A DNA stretch of 64,000 nucleotides from assembly GCF_000430505.1 (NCBI RefSeq), contig NZ_AUMD01000019.1, positions 1 to 64,000 of the forward strand. The letters run 5' to 3'. The translations under genes were made by a program, and so were the position numbers. Origin of the DNA: Eisenibacter elegans DSM 3317. Its GTDB lineage: Bacteria; Bacteroidota; Bacteroidia; Cytophagales; Microscillaceae. Positions 8,392 through 16,941 of the stretch are shown here, one piece after another. Under the pieces are notes generated by a model. It did not search any database, was not told the origin of the DNA, and saw only the letters and a list, made by a program, of their open reading frames with translations. Each line of letters begins with the position of its first letter. The first letter of the stretch is position 1.

Positions 8392-9924
8392 TTAAGACCA
8401 TTCATCTACCATTACTTTGTAGGTAGGGTCTTCTAAAATATTGACGACTATCAATTTATCCGCATTCTTGAGCAAGCGCTTACAGTCAGGGCTTAGGTGT
8501 TTGAGTTGTACTTTTTTTCCCAGCTTGTGGTAGCGCTCTGTAATTTTGTTGAGCGCCTCGATGGCCGACATATCTGCTACCCTACTTTCGGCAAAATTGA
8601 TGACAATTTCGTCGGGGTCATTGATAGGGTCGAATTTATCATTGAAAGCTGTTATGGAAGCAAAAAACAAAGGGCCATAAATTTCATAATGTTTGACACC
8701 TTGGTCGTCCAAATATTTGCGGGCGCGTATACGTTTGGCATTATCCCAAGCAAAGTTGAGCGCTGAGATAATCACCCCAATCAATACGGCCAATGCAAGA
8801 TTGTGTAGATATACGGTGATGAATGTAACCAAAAGCATCACCGCAATATCATTGCGCGGCATTTTGTTGAAGGCTCGCAAGCTTGTCCATTCAAACGTTC
8901 CAATAGCGACCATTATCATCAGGCCGGTAAGTGCAGCCATCGGTAGTTGCTCCACCCAATTCGCACCAGCCAATACAAAAACTAGCAAGGTAATGGCAGC
9001 GACTATCGCCGAGATACGCGTTCTTGCGCCAGCCGATACATTGATGAGACTCTGCCCCAACAAACCACAGCCGCCCATTCCCGAAAACACCCCTGACAGT
9101 ACATTGCCCAAACCCAGCGCCAAGGCCTCTTTGTTGCTACGTCCACGGCTTTCGGTCATCTCATCGAGGATATTGAGGGTCAATAGGCTTTCTAACAAGC
9201 CTATGGCAGCAATAGTAAAGGCATAGGGCATAATGATAGACAAAGTCTCCCACTGGAGAGGTACTTGGGGCCAATGAAACGGCGGAAGTCCCCCCTTGAT
9301 AGAGGCCAAATCGCCCACCCGTTTGGTATCAATCCCTACCAATGAGACCAGTACAAAAACAATCAGAATAGCCATTAAAGAGGCGGGTATGGCCTTGGTG
9401 ATTTTAGGAAGTCCCCAGATTAGTAGCATTGTTAGCAGTACCAACCCCGCAAACCAATACAAAGAGCTACCACTCATCCAGGTATGTTCATCTATTTGAA
9501 ATTGTTTTATCTGAGACCAAAAAATAGTAATTGCTAGGCCATTAACAAAGCCAAAAACAACCGAATGAGGCACTAGACGCATAAACTTAGCCAAGCGTAA
9601 GACTCCGGCCAACAACTGTACTACGCCCGATAACACTACGGCTGCCAATACATACTCCGTGCCGTGACTTTTGTATAGATGTACCAATACTACGGCTGTA
9701 GCGCCGGCAGCTCCAGAAATCATCCCCGGACGGCCTCCCAACAGCGCCGTTGTCAGCCCTAACACAAACGCAGCATACAAACCTGCTAAGGGTGATAATC
9801 CCACCAACATCGCAAACGCAACGCCTTGAGGTACCAGCACCAAGGCCACCGTAAGTCCGGCCAAAACCTCGGTTTTGTAGTTTACATTAGGGGATAACTC
9901 AAAGAGATTGAGATACTTATTCAT
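8392..9924 (-). CDS. SulP-family anion transporter with STAS domain
   Basis: An inner-membrane anion carrier (sulfate, bicarbonate or similar). The chosen start MNKYLNLFEL (ATG at 9922-9924) is where family similarity begins; an upstream in-frame ATG at 9996 adds 24 unlikely residues. The membrane part shows the SulP signatures VALVLVPQGVAFAMLVGLSP and GLYAAFVLGLTTALLGG with about 12-14 hydrophobic helices. After the last helix, a STAS domain of about 100 residues follows (EIVINFAESRVADMSAIEAL), the regulatory domain of this family. Substrate cannot be read from the sequence. The gene is monocistronic. Confidence 0.9.
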   Translation of the reverse strand: MNKYLNLFELSPNVNYKTEVLAGLTVALVLVPQGVAFAMLVGLSPLAGLYAAFVLGLTTALLGGRPGMISGAAGATAVVLVHLYKSHGTEYVLAAVVLSGVVQLLAGVLRLAKFMRLVPHSVVFGFVNGLAITIFWSQIKQFQIDEHTWMSGSSLYWFAGLVLLTMLLIWGLPKITKAIPASLMAILIVFVLVSLVGIDTKRVGDLASIKGGLPPFHWPQVPLQWETLSIIMPYAFTIAAIGLLESLLTLNILDEMTESRGRSNKEALALGLGNVLSGVFSGMGGCGLLGQSLINVSAGARTRISAIVAAITLLVFVLAGANWVEQLPMAALTGLMIMVAIGTFEWTSLRAFNKMPRNDIAVMLLVTFITVYLHNLALAVLIGVIISALNFAWDNAKRIRARKYLDDQGVKHYEIYGPLFFASITAFNDKFDPINDPDEIVINFAESRVADMSAIEALNKITERYHKLGKKVQLKHLSPDCKRLLKNADKLIVVNILEDPTYKVMVDEWS

Positions 9925-10029
9925 AGGCCAATGATTTGAAACGGCTGCAAAGGTAAACATTTTGGATATAAAATATCTAGCTGCCCCAAGTATCAAGCTA
10001 GGGCTGAGTACGCAAGCATTACCGTGTTC

Positions 10030-10722
10030 CTATGTCTGTCTTTTTGATTTTGTAGTTGGTCTGTATACGGCTGATGATTGTTTTACAAGGTTACAAAAGG
10101 CCTCATAACGCTCAATTTGTTGTTGATACGGTTTGAGCGCATTACAGTACTGCTTGCCTTTGGGCTTAGTAATTACTTCATAAAAGTTATTTGTTCCATC
10201 AGGATATTCCTCCAAATTCTCGAACACATACTGTCGGAAGTTATGGTGCATCGTCAGCCAGCCTTGCTCCGAAGAGTGTATTTGAGGGATACTCTCTTGG
10301 TAGAAATACAGGATTTCCCTCAGCAATGTATCGTTTTTGATATTGGTGAGCTTGCCTCCCGATTTAAAACCTTCATATAGACTGGTATTGGGGCGAAGCC
10401 AAGCATTGCCTTGGCTATACTCAAAAGCAGCGGCCAATGTCACTGTATCATACGGCTCCTCAGGCTGGAGCGCGCCAAGGTACCGATACAAGGAATCATA
10501 TTCTTGATATATTCCAATCAACTGCTTGGTCTCGTCTATATCATCTTGGATTTCTTCGCAAAGATTGAGTAAAAAAGTTTTAACCAGAGCCTGTTCGAGC
10601 GACTTATCGCGACAGTCTGTAATAAGGGCTGCCAACAATACCCCTATAAACACAATGGTTACCTCTCTAAAGAGGGTTTTGGAACGTTCCCAAAACTTTA
10701 AGAACTGGAATTTTCTCTTCAT
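10030..10722 (-). CDS. DUF6090-like membrane-anchored protein
   Basis: A 230-residue protein with a basic N terminus (MKRKFQFLKFWERSKTLF), one hydrophobic segment at about residues 20-38 (VTIVFIGVLLAALITD) and a long helical extracytoplasmic domain. This layout, a short basic leader followed by a single helix ending near a conserved polar turn, is typical of the DUF6090 family, abundant in Bacteroidota and without known function. The gene is alone, and the ABC operon is transcribed divergently from the other side of a 390-bp gap. Confidence 0.6.
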   Translation of the reverse strand: MKRKFQFLKFWERSKTLFREVTIVFIGVLLAALITDCRDKSLEQALVKTFLLNLCEEIQDDIDETKQLIGIYQEYDSLYRYLGALQPEEPYDTVTLAAAFEYSQGNAWLRPNTSLYEGFKSGGKLTNIKNDTLLREILYFYQESIPQIHSSEQGWLTMHHNFRQYVFENLEEYPDGTNNFYEVITKPKGKQYCNALKPYQQQIERYEAFCNLVKQSSAVYRPTTKSKRQT

Positions 10723-10874
10723 AAATGTCCGTTAAATGCTTTCTGAAGTAGTCTGTATAGTTTATATGGTAAAGCATAATGAAGGTAAGGTCTTTGTATG
10801 AACTGACAAAATAAGCCCTCAATATTTTTTGTCTATCCGCTGTTATCGTGGCAAGGGGTAAAATTAATTAAAAT

Positions 10875-10899
10875 TTATTTGGACTAATTCTAAATAAAA
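10875..10899. promoter_or_regulatory. 25-bp palindrome overlapping promoter P1 (candidate repressor operator)
   Basis: Arms TTTATTTGGACT and ATTCTAAATAAA around a central A; 10 of 12 positions are complementary. It covers the TTTG box of the P1 promoter and part of the spacer, where a repressor would block polymerase. AT-rich palindromes of this size are typical for Fur- or DtxR-type metal repressors; that assignment is inference. Confidence 0.5.
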
Positions 10900-10910
10900 T
10901 TTACCTTTGC
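10879..10910 (+). promoter_or_regulatory. Bacteroidota-type promoter P1 of the ABC exporter operon
   Basis: TTTG at 10879-10882, 20 bp, then TACCTTTG at 10903-10910, an exact match to the Bacteroidota -33 TTG / -7 TAnnTTTG consensus. Transcription would start near 10917, leaving a leader of almost 200 nt before the ATG at 11113. Confidence 0.55.
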
Positions 10911-10941
10911 TGTGTAAATAGTAATTGGTCTTGTAGGTTGT

Positions 10942-10984
10942 GGGGAGATTTTTAAACTGCAACATTGTTGCGAAAATTCTCCCC
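10942..10984 (+). promoter_or_regulatory. Double hairpin with GCAAC-ATT-GTTGC palindrome overlapping promoter P2
   Basis: Outer stem GGGGAGATTTTT / AAAATTCTCCCC (one mismatch) encloses the inner perfect palindrome GCAACATTGTTGC (10959-10971). The inner palindrome overlaps the TTG box of P2, so it may be a DNA operator (Zur/Fur-like boxes have this style). In RNA started at P1 the whole unit would fold as a long hairpin. Which of the two roles applies cannot be decided from sequence. Confidence 0.4.
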
Positions 10985-10998
10985 TATCCCTACATTTG
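10968..10998 (+). promoter_or_regulatory. Second Bacteroidota-type promoter P2
   Basis: TTG at 10968-10970, 20 bp spacer, TACATTTG at 10991-10998. It fits the TTG/TAnnTTTG consensus and would give a leader of about 110 nt for the ABC operon. Confidence 0.45.
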
Positions 10999-11112
10999 CA
11001 TATGGGCTTGTCTTGAGCCCGGTATCGTGTCTAGCCCTTGTTTTTTTATCAAAGGCAAGAGCAAAATAAGTTTCCATAAAATTCTGATAAACTTTTAGCC
11101 CTCATCTTAACA

Positions 11113-11841
11113 ATGATCAAAGCCGAACAACTGACCAAACAATATGGAGGCCATACTGCGCTCAATGCGCTGAACCTCCACATAGCAGCGGGAGAAATCT
11201 ATGCCCTGCTTGGCTCCAACGGAGCTGGAAAATCGACTACCATCCATATTTTTATGGGCTTTTTGCCGCCTACTTCGGGTAAGGCCTTTATTAATGAACG
11301 TGAAGTAGTTTCCGGCGATGTACAACTAAAGCAATGGGTGGCCTATATTCCGGAGGTAGTCAACCTATATCCCAACTTATCGGCCTTACAAAACTTGGCT
11401 TACTTCAGCGGTCTTTCGGGCTTCAAATACAAGCTCGAAGAACAAGAGCAGCTGTTGCTCGAAGCTGGTCTGCAAGCAGACAGTTTTCGGAAGCCTGTGG
11501 GCAGCTACTCCAAAGGGATGCGCCAAAAAGTGGGCATTGCGATTGCCTTGGGCAAACAAGCCAAGGCGATTTTTATGGATGAGCCTACCTCAGGGCTTGA
11601 CCCTCACGCGAGCAATGAGTTCTCGGCTATTTTGCAGCGCCTCAGCCAAAAAGGGGTTAGTATACTGATGGCTACACACGACTTATTTCGGGCGCAGGAA
11701 AGCAGCCACCGCATCGGGATTATGCACTTGGGCAATTTGCTCCACGAGCAGGCTACAGCCTCACTCTCGGCGGTAGAGCTAGAACAGCGCTATCTGGAGA
11801 CAGTTCAAGGTTTTACCCAATCCAACAGCGTTGCCTTATGA
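11113..11841 (+). CDS. ABC transporter ATP-binding protein (NosF-like)
   Basis: A 242-residue cytoplasmic ATPase subunit. Walker A is GSNGAGKST (about residues 35-43), the signature region is SYSKGMRQK (in the position of LSGGQ), Walker B is AIFMDEPTSGLD and the switch histidine is in MATHDL. The divergent signature SKGMRQK is usual for ABC-2 exporters of the NosF/CcmA class. The stop overlaps the start of the first permease by ATGA, so the subunits are translationally coupled. With two DUF3526-type permeases downstream it forms a complete transporter; the substrate is unknown. Relatives in Bacteroidota often sit beside TonB receptors, and remnants of one lie just downstream here. Confidence 0.88.
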   Translation: MIKAEQLTKQYGGHTALNALNLHIAAGEIYALLGSNGAGKSTTIHIFMGFLPPTSGKAFINEREVVSGDVQLKQWVAYIPEVVNLYPNLSALQNLAYFSGLSGFKYKLEEQEQLLLEAGLQADSFRKPVGSYSKGMRQKVGIAIALGKQAKAIFMDEPTSGLDPHASNEFSAILQRLSQKGVSILMATHDLFRAQESSHRIGIMHLGNLLHEQATASLSAVELEQRYLETVQGFTQSNSVAL

Positions 11842-13232
11842 TACAGCAAATATTCCGTAAAGAACTAGCCGAGCTTTTCCAAAGCAGGCGATTCCGTGTG
11901 CTGGCCTTGGGTTTGGGGCTGCTATGGGCGGTGGCCTTGTTGAATGGTTTACAATACTACCAACATCACAACCACACTGCGCACAAAGCCTCGGAAGCAA
12001 GCTACGCACAGTGGCTGGGGCAGGGGGAGAAAAACCCACACTCGGCAGCACACTATGGTTTTTATGTCTTCAAGCCTGTGCCGCTGATGGCCGTGATTGA
12101 GCGTGGAAGCAGTGATTTTCTGGGCAACATCGTTTGGCTTGAAGCCCACCGCCAAAATGAAGTCAGGGATGCCGCCGCTGCCGATGCCGGGTCGTTGTTA
12201 CGAATGGGGCAACTGAGCATTGGGTTCTTGCTACAGTTCATAGTACCCTTATTCGTTATTCTACTTTGCTACAATCAGTTCAGCAAAGAGCGCGAACAAA
12301 ATACGCTCAAACTCTTACTCAGCACCCGTGCCCGTGTATCGGATTTGTTTGTGGGTAAATGGCTGGCCTCCTTGGTCGCTGTTTGGAGCTTGGTGCTTCC
12401 CTTGTTGATGCTGACTGTAGGGTTGATGGCTTTACAGCCAAGTGGTGAGTCTTGGGTCGATGTGGTAGTACCTGCGCTGCTGTGGCTGGTGTTAGGTTTG
12501 TTTTTGTTGTATGCCTTGGTGGCTACAGTAGCCATTGCGGTATCGGCGGCAGTGGCGCAGTCAGCTACGAGCTTGGTGGTTTTGGCCGGATTCTGGCTTA
12601 TCGGAGTGTTTTTGGTGCCGCGTTTTGGGGCGGTGTTGGCCGACACCCTCTACCCTACCCCTAGCTCCTTTGCCTTCGACCAACGGATTGAAGCCCTACG
12701 CAAAGGCGGACTTGATGGCCACGGGCCGCCCAACCAAGATTTATTGCAAAAAACACTGGCAAAATACGGCGTTGACAGCGTGTCGCAGTTGCCTGTAAAC
12801 TTTGCGGCTATCTCGTTACAAGCCGGGGAAGATGCCGATGCGGCCATTTATGATGTGGTGTACCAAGATTTGTTTGCGCAATTCCGCCGTCAGGAGCGCT
12901 GGCTGCGCTATACGGCCTTGCTTTCGCCTTTTCAGGCTTTTCAAAACCTATCGATGGCCTTGAGCAATACGGATGTCCACGCGCACTTACGCTTTGCCGA
13001 CCAAGCCGAAACACACCGCCGGCGGATGCAAAAAGACATCAATAGGTATTATGAGACCAACAATACGGGTAATGAGGAGTTTTGGGCGAGCATACCCCGC
13101 CTTGACTACAAACCGGCTACACTGAACGAACGGCTCGACCTCGCAAAAGCAGATTTAGCCGCACTAGGAGTCTGGCTGCTGCTTTCCCTTGTTTTTGCGC
13201 TATTTTCTATCCGACAATTCAAACTGACCTAA
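11838..13232 (+). CDS. ABC-2 permease, DUF3526-type, first subunit
   Basis: A 464-residue integral membrane protein. One hydrophobic helix lies near the N terminus (about residues 18-36), followed by an extracytoplasmic loop of about 110 residues, a cluster of helices from about 125 to 260 (LLQFIVPLFVILLCYNQFSKEREQNTL is the ABC-2 coupling region with the conserved E-R-E-x-x-T-L), a second large loop with an alpha-helical DUF3526 portion, and a final helix at the C terminus. It overlaps the ATPase gene by 4 bp and lies 4 bp before the second permease. The two permeases are related and probably form a heterodimer. Confidence 0.82.
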   Translation: MIQQIFRKELAELFQSRRFRVLALGLGLLWAVALLNGLQYYQHHNHTAHKASEASYAQWLGQGEKNPHSAAHYGFYVFKPVPLMAVIERGSSDFLGNIVWLEAHRQNEVRDAAAADAGSLLRMGQLSIGFLLQFIVPLFVILLCYNQFSKEREQNTLKLLLSTRARVSDLFVGKWLASLVAVWSLVLPLLMLTVGLMALQPSGESWVDVVVPALLWLVLGLFLLYALVATVAIAVSAAVAQSATSLVVLAGFWLIGVFLVPRFGAVLADTLYPTPSSFAFDQRIEALRKGGLDGHGPPNQDLLQKTLAKYGVDSVSQLPVNFAAISLQAGEDADAAIYDVVYQDLFAQFRRQERWLRYTALLSPFQAFQNLSMALSNTDVHAHLRFADQAETHRRRMQKDINRYYETNNTGNEEFWASIPRLDYKPATLNERLDLAKADLAALGVWLLLSLVFALFSIRQFKLT

Positions 13233-13236
13233 GGCT

Positions 13237-14697
13237 ATGTTTGCACATATATTTCGCTACGAATGGCTTTCGCTACGCCAAAACCGCCTGTTCCTTGGGG
13301 TATTTGGTTTTACCTTACTGTTGTGTCTGTTGGCGCTTTGGAGCGGCTGGCAGCACTACCAACGCCAAAAGAATGTACTGGCGGCGTTGCAAGACTACGA
13401 ACAGACACACTACCAAGAGCTGGCCACACAGCTGGAGAGCATTGCCCGTGGAGAGCCTTTCAAAGGCAACCCGCATATCAATCCATCAAAACCTACCACG
13501 ATGGCTTTTGGTCCCGGCTTCCGCTTTGCCTACCGAGAGCCCTCGGCAATGCAGGTGCTCAATGTAGGACAGAGCGACCTACACCCCTACTACTACAAAG
13601 TAACAGCCAACAAAGAACAGGGGTTGTACCACCAATCAGAAATCAAAAACGGGACGCTGCGCTTTATAGGCACTTTTGACCTGAGTTTTGTGCTGATTTA
13701 TTTACTGCCTCTGCTGGTGATTGCCTTTAGTTTTGATATGCTGGCCAATGACAAAAGTGGCGGCGTACTGCCCTATCTCGAAACTTCACGCTGGAGCCTG
13801 CCCGCCATTTTATTCAGCCGCTACCTATGCCGACTCTTGCTGTTTTTTGGCAGTGTTTGGGGGCTGGTCGTGGTGTTCTTGGCCATCGCGTTTCAAGGGC
13901 TGGGGTTCGTGGCTTTGACCTCGTTTTGGGGTTGGACATTGCTGCTCTTGGGCTATCTGGCCTTTTGGTTTGGGCTGTCGTTTATGGTCAATATGTGGGG
14001 TAAAAGCGCCCACTACAACGCAAGCGTGTTGGTGGTAAGCTGGCTAGTCGTCGTGGTGCTGTTGCCCGGTATCTTGCAATATCTCAGCGATGTAGCCTAT
14101 CCCGCCCCCAATAGGGCGGCGCTGGTAACCCAAACCCGAGAGGCAGGTATAGAGGTGCAAAAACGCGCCTCGGAAGCCCTCAACGACTACATCGAAGACC
14201 ACCCCGAACTGGCCGCCAACAAAGAGGGCTTGAACCTTCAGGACTTCGGGACACGGTATTTTGTACAGATGCAAGAAGTCGAAAAAGCGCTGGCTCCTAC
14301 CAAGGCGGCCTTTGAACGTCAACAAACCAACCGCGACCAACTGATACGGGGGCTGGCTATCCTTTCCCCTGCCCTGCTAGCGCAGGAGCTGAGCAATGAG
14401 CTGAGCGCCACCACCAACCAACACTATCAGTATTTGGCTGCCGATGCCTTGGCACTACAACAAGCGCTACGTGCCGATTTGGTGCAAAAAATCTTCTTGG
14501 GTAAGCCAATGCTCCCCGTCGACCTAGAAGCGCTGCCCCAATTTCGCCCAAGTAACCGCTATCATCAACCACAAGGCCAATGGCTGCTGGCTGGTTTTGG
14601 GCTCCTGTGGGTCTTGGCGCTGGGGATGGCCTTGAGTGGTTTTTGGAATTTCAAACGCTTTCGGGTACGGCTGTTTAGCAAAGAAGTAGGCGTTTGA
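13237..14697 (+). CDS. ABC-2 permease, DUF3526-type, second subunit
   Basis: A 486-residue paralogue of the preceding permease with the same topology: N-terminal helix (LFLGVFGFTLLLCLLALWSG), large extracytoplasmic loop, helix cluster starting FDLSFVLIYLLPLLVIAFSF, second loop and a last helix. The coupling segment reads FDMLANDKSGGVLPYLETS, the less common variant without E-R-E-x-x-T-L. It is the last gene of the operon; a strong hairpin at 14752-14784 follows. Confidence 0.82.
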   Translation: MFAHIFRYEWLSLRQNRLFLGVFGFTLLLCLLALWSGWQHYQRQKNVLAALQDYEQTHYQELATQLESIARGEPFKGNPHINPSKPTTMAFGPGFRFAYREPSAMQVLNVGQSDLHPYYYKVTANKEQGLYHQSEIKNGTLRFIGTFDLSFVLIYLLPLLVIAFSFDMLANDKSGGVLPYLETSRWSLPAILFSRYLCRLLLFFGSVWGLVVVFLAIAFQGLGFVALTSFWGWTLLLLGYLAFWFGLSFMVNMWGKSAHYNASVLVVSWLVVVVLLPGILQYLSDVAYPAPNRAALVTQTREAGIEVQKRASEALNDYIEDHPELAANKEGLNLQDFGTRYFVQMQEVEKALAPTKAAFERQQTNRDQLIRGLAILSPALLAQELSNELSATTNQHYQYLAADALALQQALRADLVQKIFLGKPMLPVDLEALPQFRPSNRYHQPQGQWLLAGFGLLWVLALGMALSGFWNFKRFRVRLFSKEVGV

Positions 14698-14751
14698 GTT
14701 AGGTTTGCAGCGCCAAAGGTTTTCTAGATACTGCCGTTTTGGCAACCTCAG

Positions 14752-14784
14752 CCTGTAGCGGCGTAAAGTTTACACCGCTACAGG
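14752..14784. terminator. Long palindrome downstream of the ABC operon
   Basis: CCTGTAGCGG and CCGCTACAGG form a perfect 10-bp outer stem; the inner part GTAAA/TTTAC extends it after a single mismatch. It has no T-run, so it may act as a bidirectional transcription barrier or be a palindromic intergenic repeat. Confidence 0.4.
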
Positions 14785-14829
14785 GTGAACAAGTTCGTTT
14801 TCATCCCTGTTGGGTGTTTGAAAGAAGTA

Positions 14830-15186
14830 CTAGAGTCTGACCCCAATCATCAGAATATCGTCGCGCTGGGGATTGTTGCCCTGATGCTCGTTGAGCGCTT
14901 TCTCAAAAGCTACTTGTTGCTCGGGCAATGGCAAAGCTGCTACTTGAGTTATGAGAGTATGTAGGCGTTTTTCTCCAAACCGCTTGCGTTTGTCATCGTT
15001 TTGATTTACCATTCTATCACTGCTCAGATAAATCATACTCCCGATAGGGAGCGCGATTTCTTGGGTCTCGAAGCTTTTTGCCTCATTTTGAATTCCTCCA
15101 ATAGATTGGTGTGGATATGCCAACGCTCTCCTATAGCTTGATTTATGTTCAACTCCAAAGGATATCTGCGCACCGCTTCCAAGTCA
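14830..15186 (-). pseudogene. C-terminal remnant of a SpoIIE/PP2C-type phosphatase
   Basis: The reading frame can be followed from about 15186 to the stop at 14830 without an ATG. It matches the last third of a SpoIIE-domain phosphatase: a GAQxxx block, SIGG, MIYLSSDRMVNQNDD (in intact proteins LYLYSDGYQDQFGG) and the ending DDILMIGVRL. The intact relative in this window at 58661-59908 ends SQIDDVMVIGLRL. The catalytic aspartate-glycine is altered (SDR for SDG) and the first two thirds of the domain are missing. It directly abuts the TonB receptor remnant. Confidence 0.7.
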
Positions 15187-15190
15187 CCGT

Positions 15191-15867
15191 CTAACGCTGG
15201 GAAAACCCATCAGATTGAAAAAATCGCCCAAAAGCATTGACAGATAAGTTTTTATTGATGGGCAGGTAGGTTTCAAAAAAACCACTCAAACTATTGAAAG
15301 AGCCATATTGAAGCCCCAGCCTAGTGTTTTGTTTTACATCTTCACGTTTGGGAATAATATTGATTACCCCCGAGAACGCATCAGGGCCATAAATCACCGA
15401 AGCTGCTCCATAAATCACTTCTACCCTTTCGGCAAAACGTAAAAGGGGATGGACTTGCCCACAGACAAGAAAGTTCCACCAAAAGCATTGAGTTTACGCC
15501 CATCTACCAAAACTAAAAACCGATCGTTTCCTCCGACCCCTCTAATACTATAAAACTCTCCAAACCGGCCTGAGTTGGCAATCACATCTACGCCGGGTAG
15601 TTCTCGGAGTAAATCCGATAAGTCTTCGTAGCCCCTCTCTTCGAGTTGCTGTCGTGTGAATACTAGGGTGTAAGCAGGCGCATCACTGAGTTTTTGTGCA
15701 TACTGACTTGCGCCCAGAACCTCTTGTTCTTGGCGCTGAGCGCTGTATAAGTCTAGCAAAGACTCAGGCCTAAACTCCAGAGGGTCGAGGTTAGTGCTGT
15801 CTGGTGGAGCTTGAGCCAACATTGTTTGCCAAAAAAAGCCCAAAACACGAGCATACAGCCATAACAC
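15191..15867 (-). pseudogene. TonB-dependent receptor, 5' remnant with internal frameshift
   Basis: The frame from 15867 encodes a receptor N terminus: the plug domain is clear from QLEERGYEDLSDLLRELPGV and RGVGGNDRFLVLVDGRKLN. Near 15450 the frame breaks: the first frame runs into a stop at about 15421, while the next frame continues the expected sequence LLRFAERVEVIYGAASVIYG and PDAFSGVINII down to 15191. The whole beta-barrel (about 500 residues) is missing. The upstream ABC operon may once have worked with this receptor. The N terminus also lacks a clear CarboxypepD_reg domain. Confidence 0.8.
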
Positions 15868-16171
15868 GCCCAGTCGGTTTGGGTTTTGTTATGTTTCATC
15901 ATTTTCATTAGGCTCGGTAAAGACAATTATTGTCCTCCCCCTCATTTCCCAAAAAATACACAAACTATTTGTGATACCGTTTGTAGTACTACGAAAAAAA
16001 ACTGTTTTCTGTTTAAAATAATATCAAATATTTTGCCAAAGCACATTTTTACAGTGTAAGTTTTTTAGCCAAGACTAAACTTTTCAAGCTCATAATACGT
16101 TATCTATGTGTGATTATTCTTGAAAAGCACTTGCCCATTGCTTTACATTTACCAACCCCACACACACCATT

Positions 16172-16354
16172 ATGATTTATTTAGCTACCAAAGAAGCCGA
16201 ACAAGGCAACACTATAGTTTATTTTTCAAAAAATCGCAAAACCCTCAAAGATATGGGATTCCGTTGGATTACCACTTTTGATAGCGAACACAAAGCCATT
16301 ATGTGGGCCAATGAGAGTTTTATGTTCAACACTAAAGAGTATCTATACGACTAA
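16172..16354 (+). CDS. Small uncharacterised protein, 60 residues
   Basis: An acidic-basic mixed 60-residue soluble protein, MIYLATKEAEQGNTIVYFSK and onward, with no signal peptide, helix bundle or known motif visible. It is supported as a gene by its isolated position between two long AT-rich gaps, by a hairpin terminator at 16459-16486 in the right orientation, and by codon use that looks coding. The function is unknown; the aromatic-rich end (ANESFMFNTKEYLYD) is its most distinctive part. Confidence 0.5.
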   Translation: MIYLATKEAEQGNTIVYFSKNRKTLKDMGFRWITTFDSEHKAIMWANESFMFNTKEYLYD

Positions 16355-16458
16355 ATGCTATACCCCAGTATGTGAGATATGAAGGCTTGTCGCTTGTAAG
16401 TAGCAGATAGGATGTGTGTGTTGTAAATCAAGTGGCGAGTCTTTTTTTTATAAAAAAC

Positions 16459-16486
16459 AAACGGTTTGAGAAGCCGTTTTTTTTGT
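16459..16486 (+). terminator. Rho-independent terminator of the small gene
   Basis: Stem AAACGGTTT / AAGCCGTTT with loop GAG (one G-T pair), followed by a run of T. It precedes the arsR promoter, whose TTTG box lies in the T-rich tail. Confidence 0.65.
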
Positions 16487-16520
16487 TTGCTCATAACTAT
16501 GTCGTATGTTTGCGGCATAC
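16482..16520 (+). promoter_or_regulatory. arsR-acr3 promoter with overlapping inverted repeat
   Basis: TTTG at 16482-16485, 19 bp, TATGTTTG at 16505-16512. The inverted repeat GTATG-N7-CATAC (16504-16520) covers the -7 element, as expected for an autoregulatory ArsR operator. Confidence 0.5.
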
Positions 16521-16559
16521 AACTAGGTTACACCTTGTTATTACTCCGACAGTATATAT

Positions 16560-16913
16560 ATGACTACGAAATCAATTGCCTTTTCAGAAGATTTAAAAGC
16601 CTTGGCTGAGATGGCCAAGTGGCTTTCCCATCCGGCGCGTTTGGCTATCTTATTACATCTAGCCAAAACCAAGACCTGTATCTCGGGTGATATTGCGCAG
16701 GAGTTACCTTTGAGCCGCACGACCGTGTCCCAGCATCTGCAAGAATTGAAGAAAGCGGGTTTGGTCAAGGGTGAAATAGAGGGGTTGACTGTCTGTTATT
16801 GCCTAGATTCCAATCGCATCGCCCAAGTTTCGGCAGCATTGGGTGGCTTTTTGGCCAATATACTGACTGAGGATACGCCTGACTGTTATGATTGCCCCCC
16901 AGGGGCTTGTTAA
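16560..16913 (+). CDS. arsR: ArsR-family metalloregulator
   Basis: A 117-residue winged-helix repressor. LSHPARLAILLHLAKTKTC opens the domain, and GDIAQELPLSRTTVSQHLQE is the recognition helix region typical of ArsR/SmtB proteins. The classical ELCVCDL arsenite site is absent; instead there are cysteines at 40, 79 and 81 and a C-terminal cluster CYDCPPGAC (109, 112, 117), which could bind As(III). It is followed 28 bp later by an acr3 gene, so it is expected to repress this operon until arsenite binds; the palindrome over its promoter fits autoregulation. Confidence 0.85.
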   Translation: MTTKSIAFSEDLKALAEMAKWLSHPARLAILLHLAKTKTCISGDIAQELPLSRTTVSQHLQELKKAGLVKGEIEGLTVCYCLDSNRIAQVSAALGGFLANILTEDTPDCYDCPPGAC

Positions 16914-16941
16914 TCCCTTACACTCCAAAACTGATTTTATT

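Noticed and set aside
10942-10984. Hairpin considered as a known riboswitch
   Set aside because: No conserved riboswitch core was recognised; only a simple two-part hairpin is visible.
16888-16941. Longer start for the acr3 gene overlapping arsR
   Set aside because: The added 18 residues lack similarity; the ATG at 16942 gives the family length.
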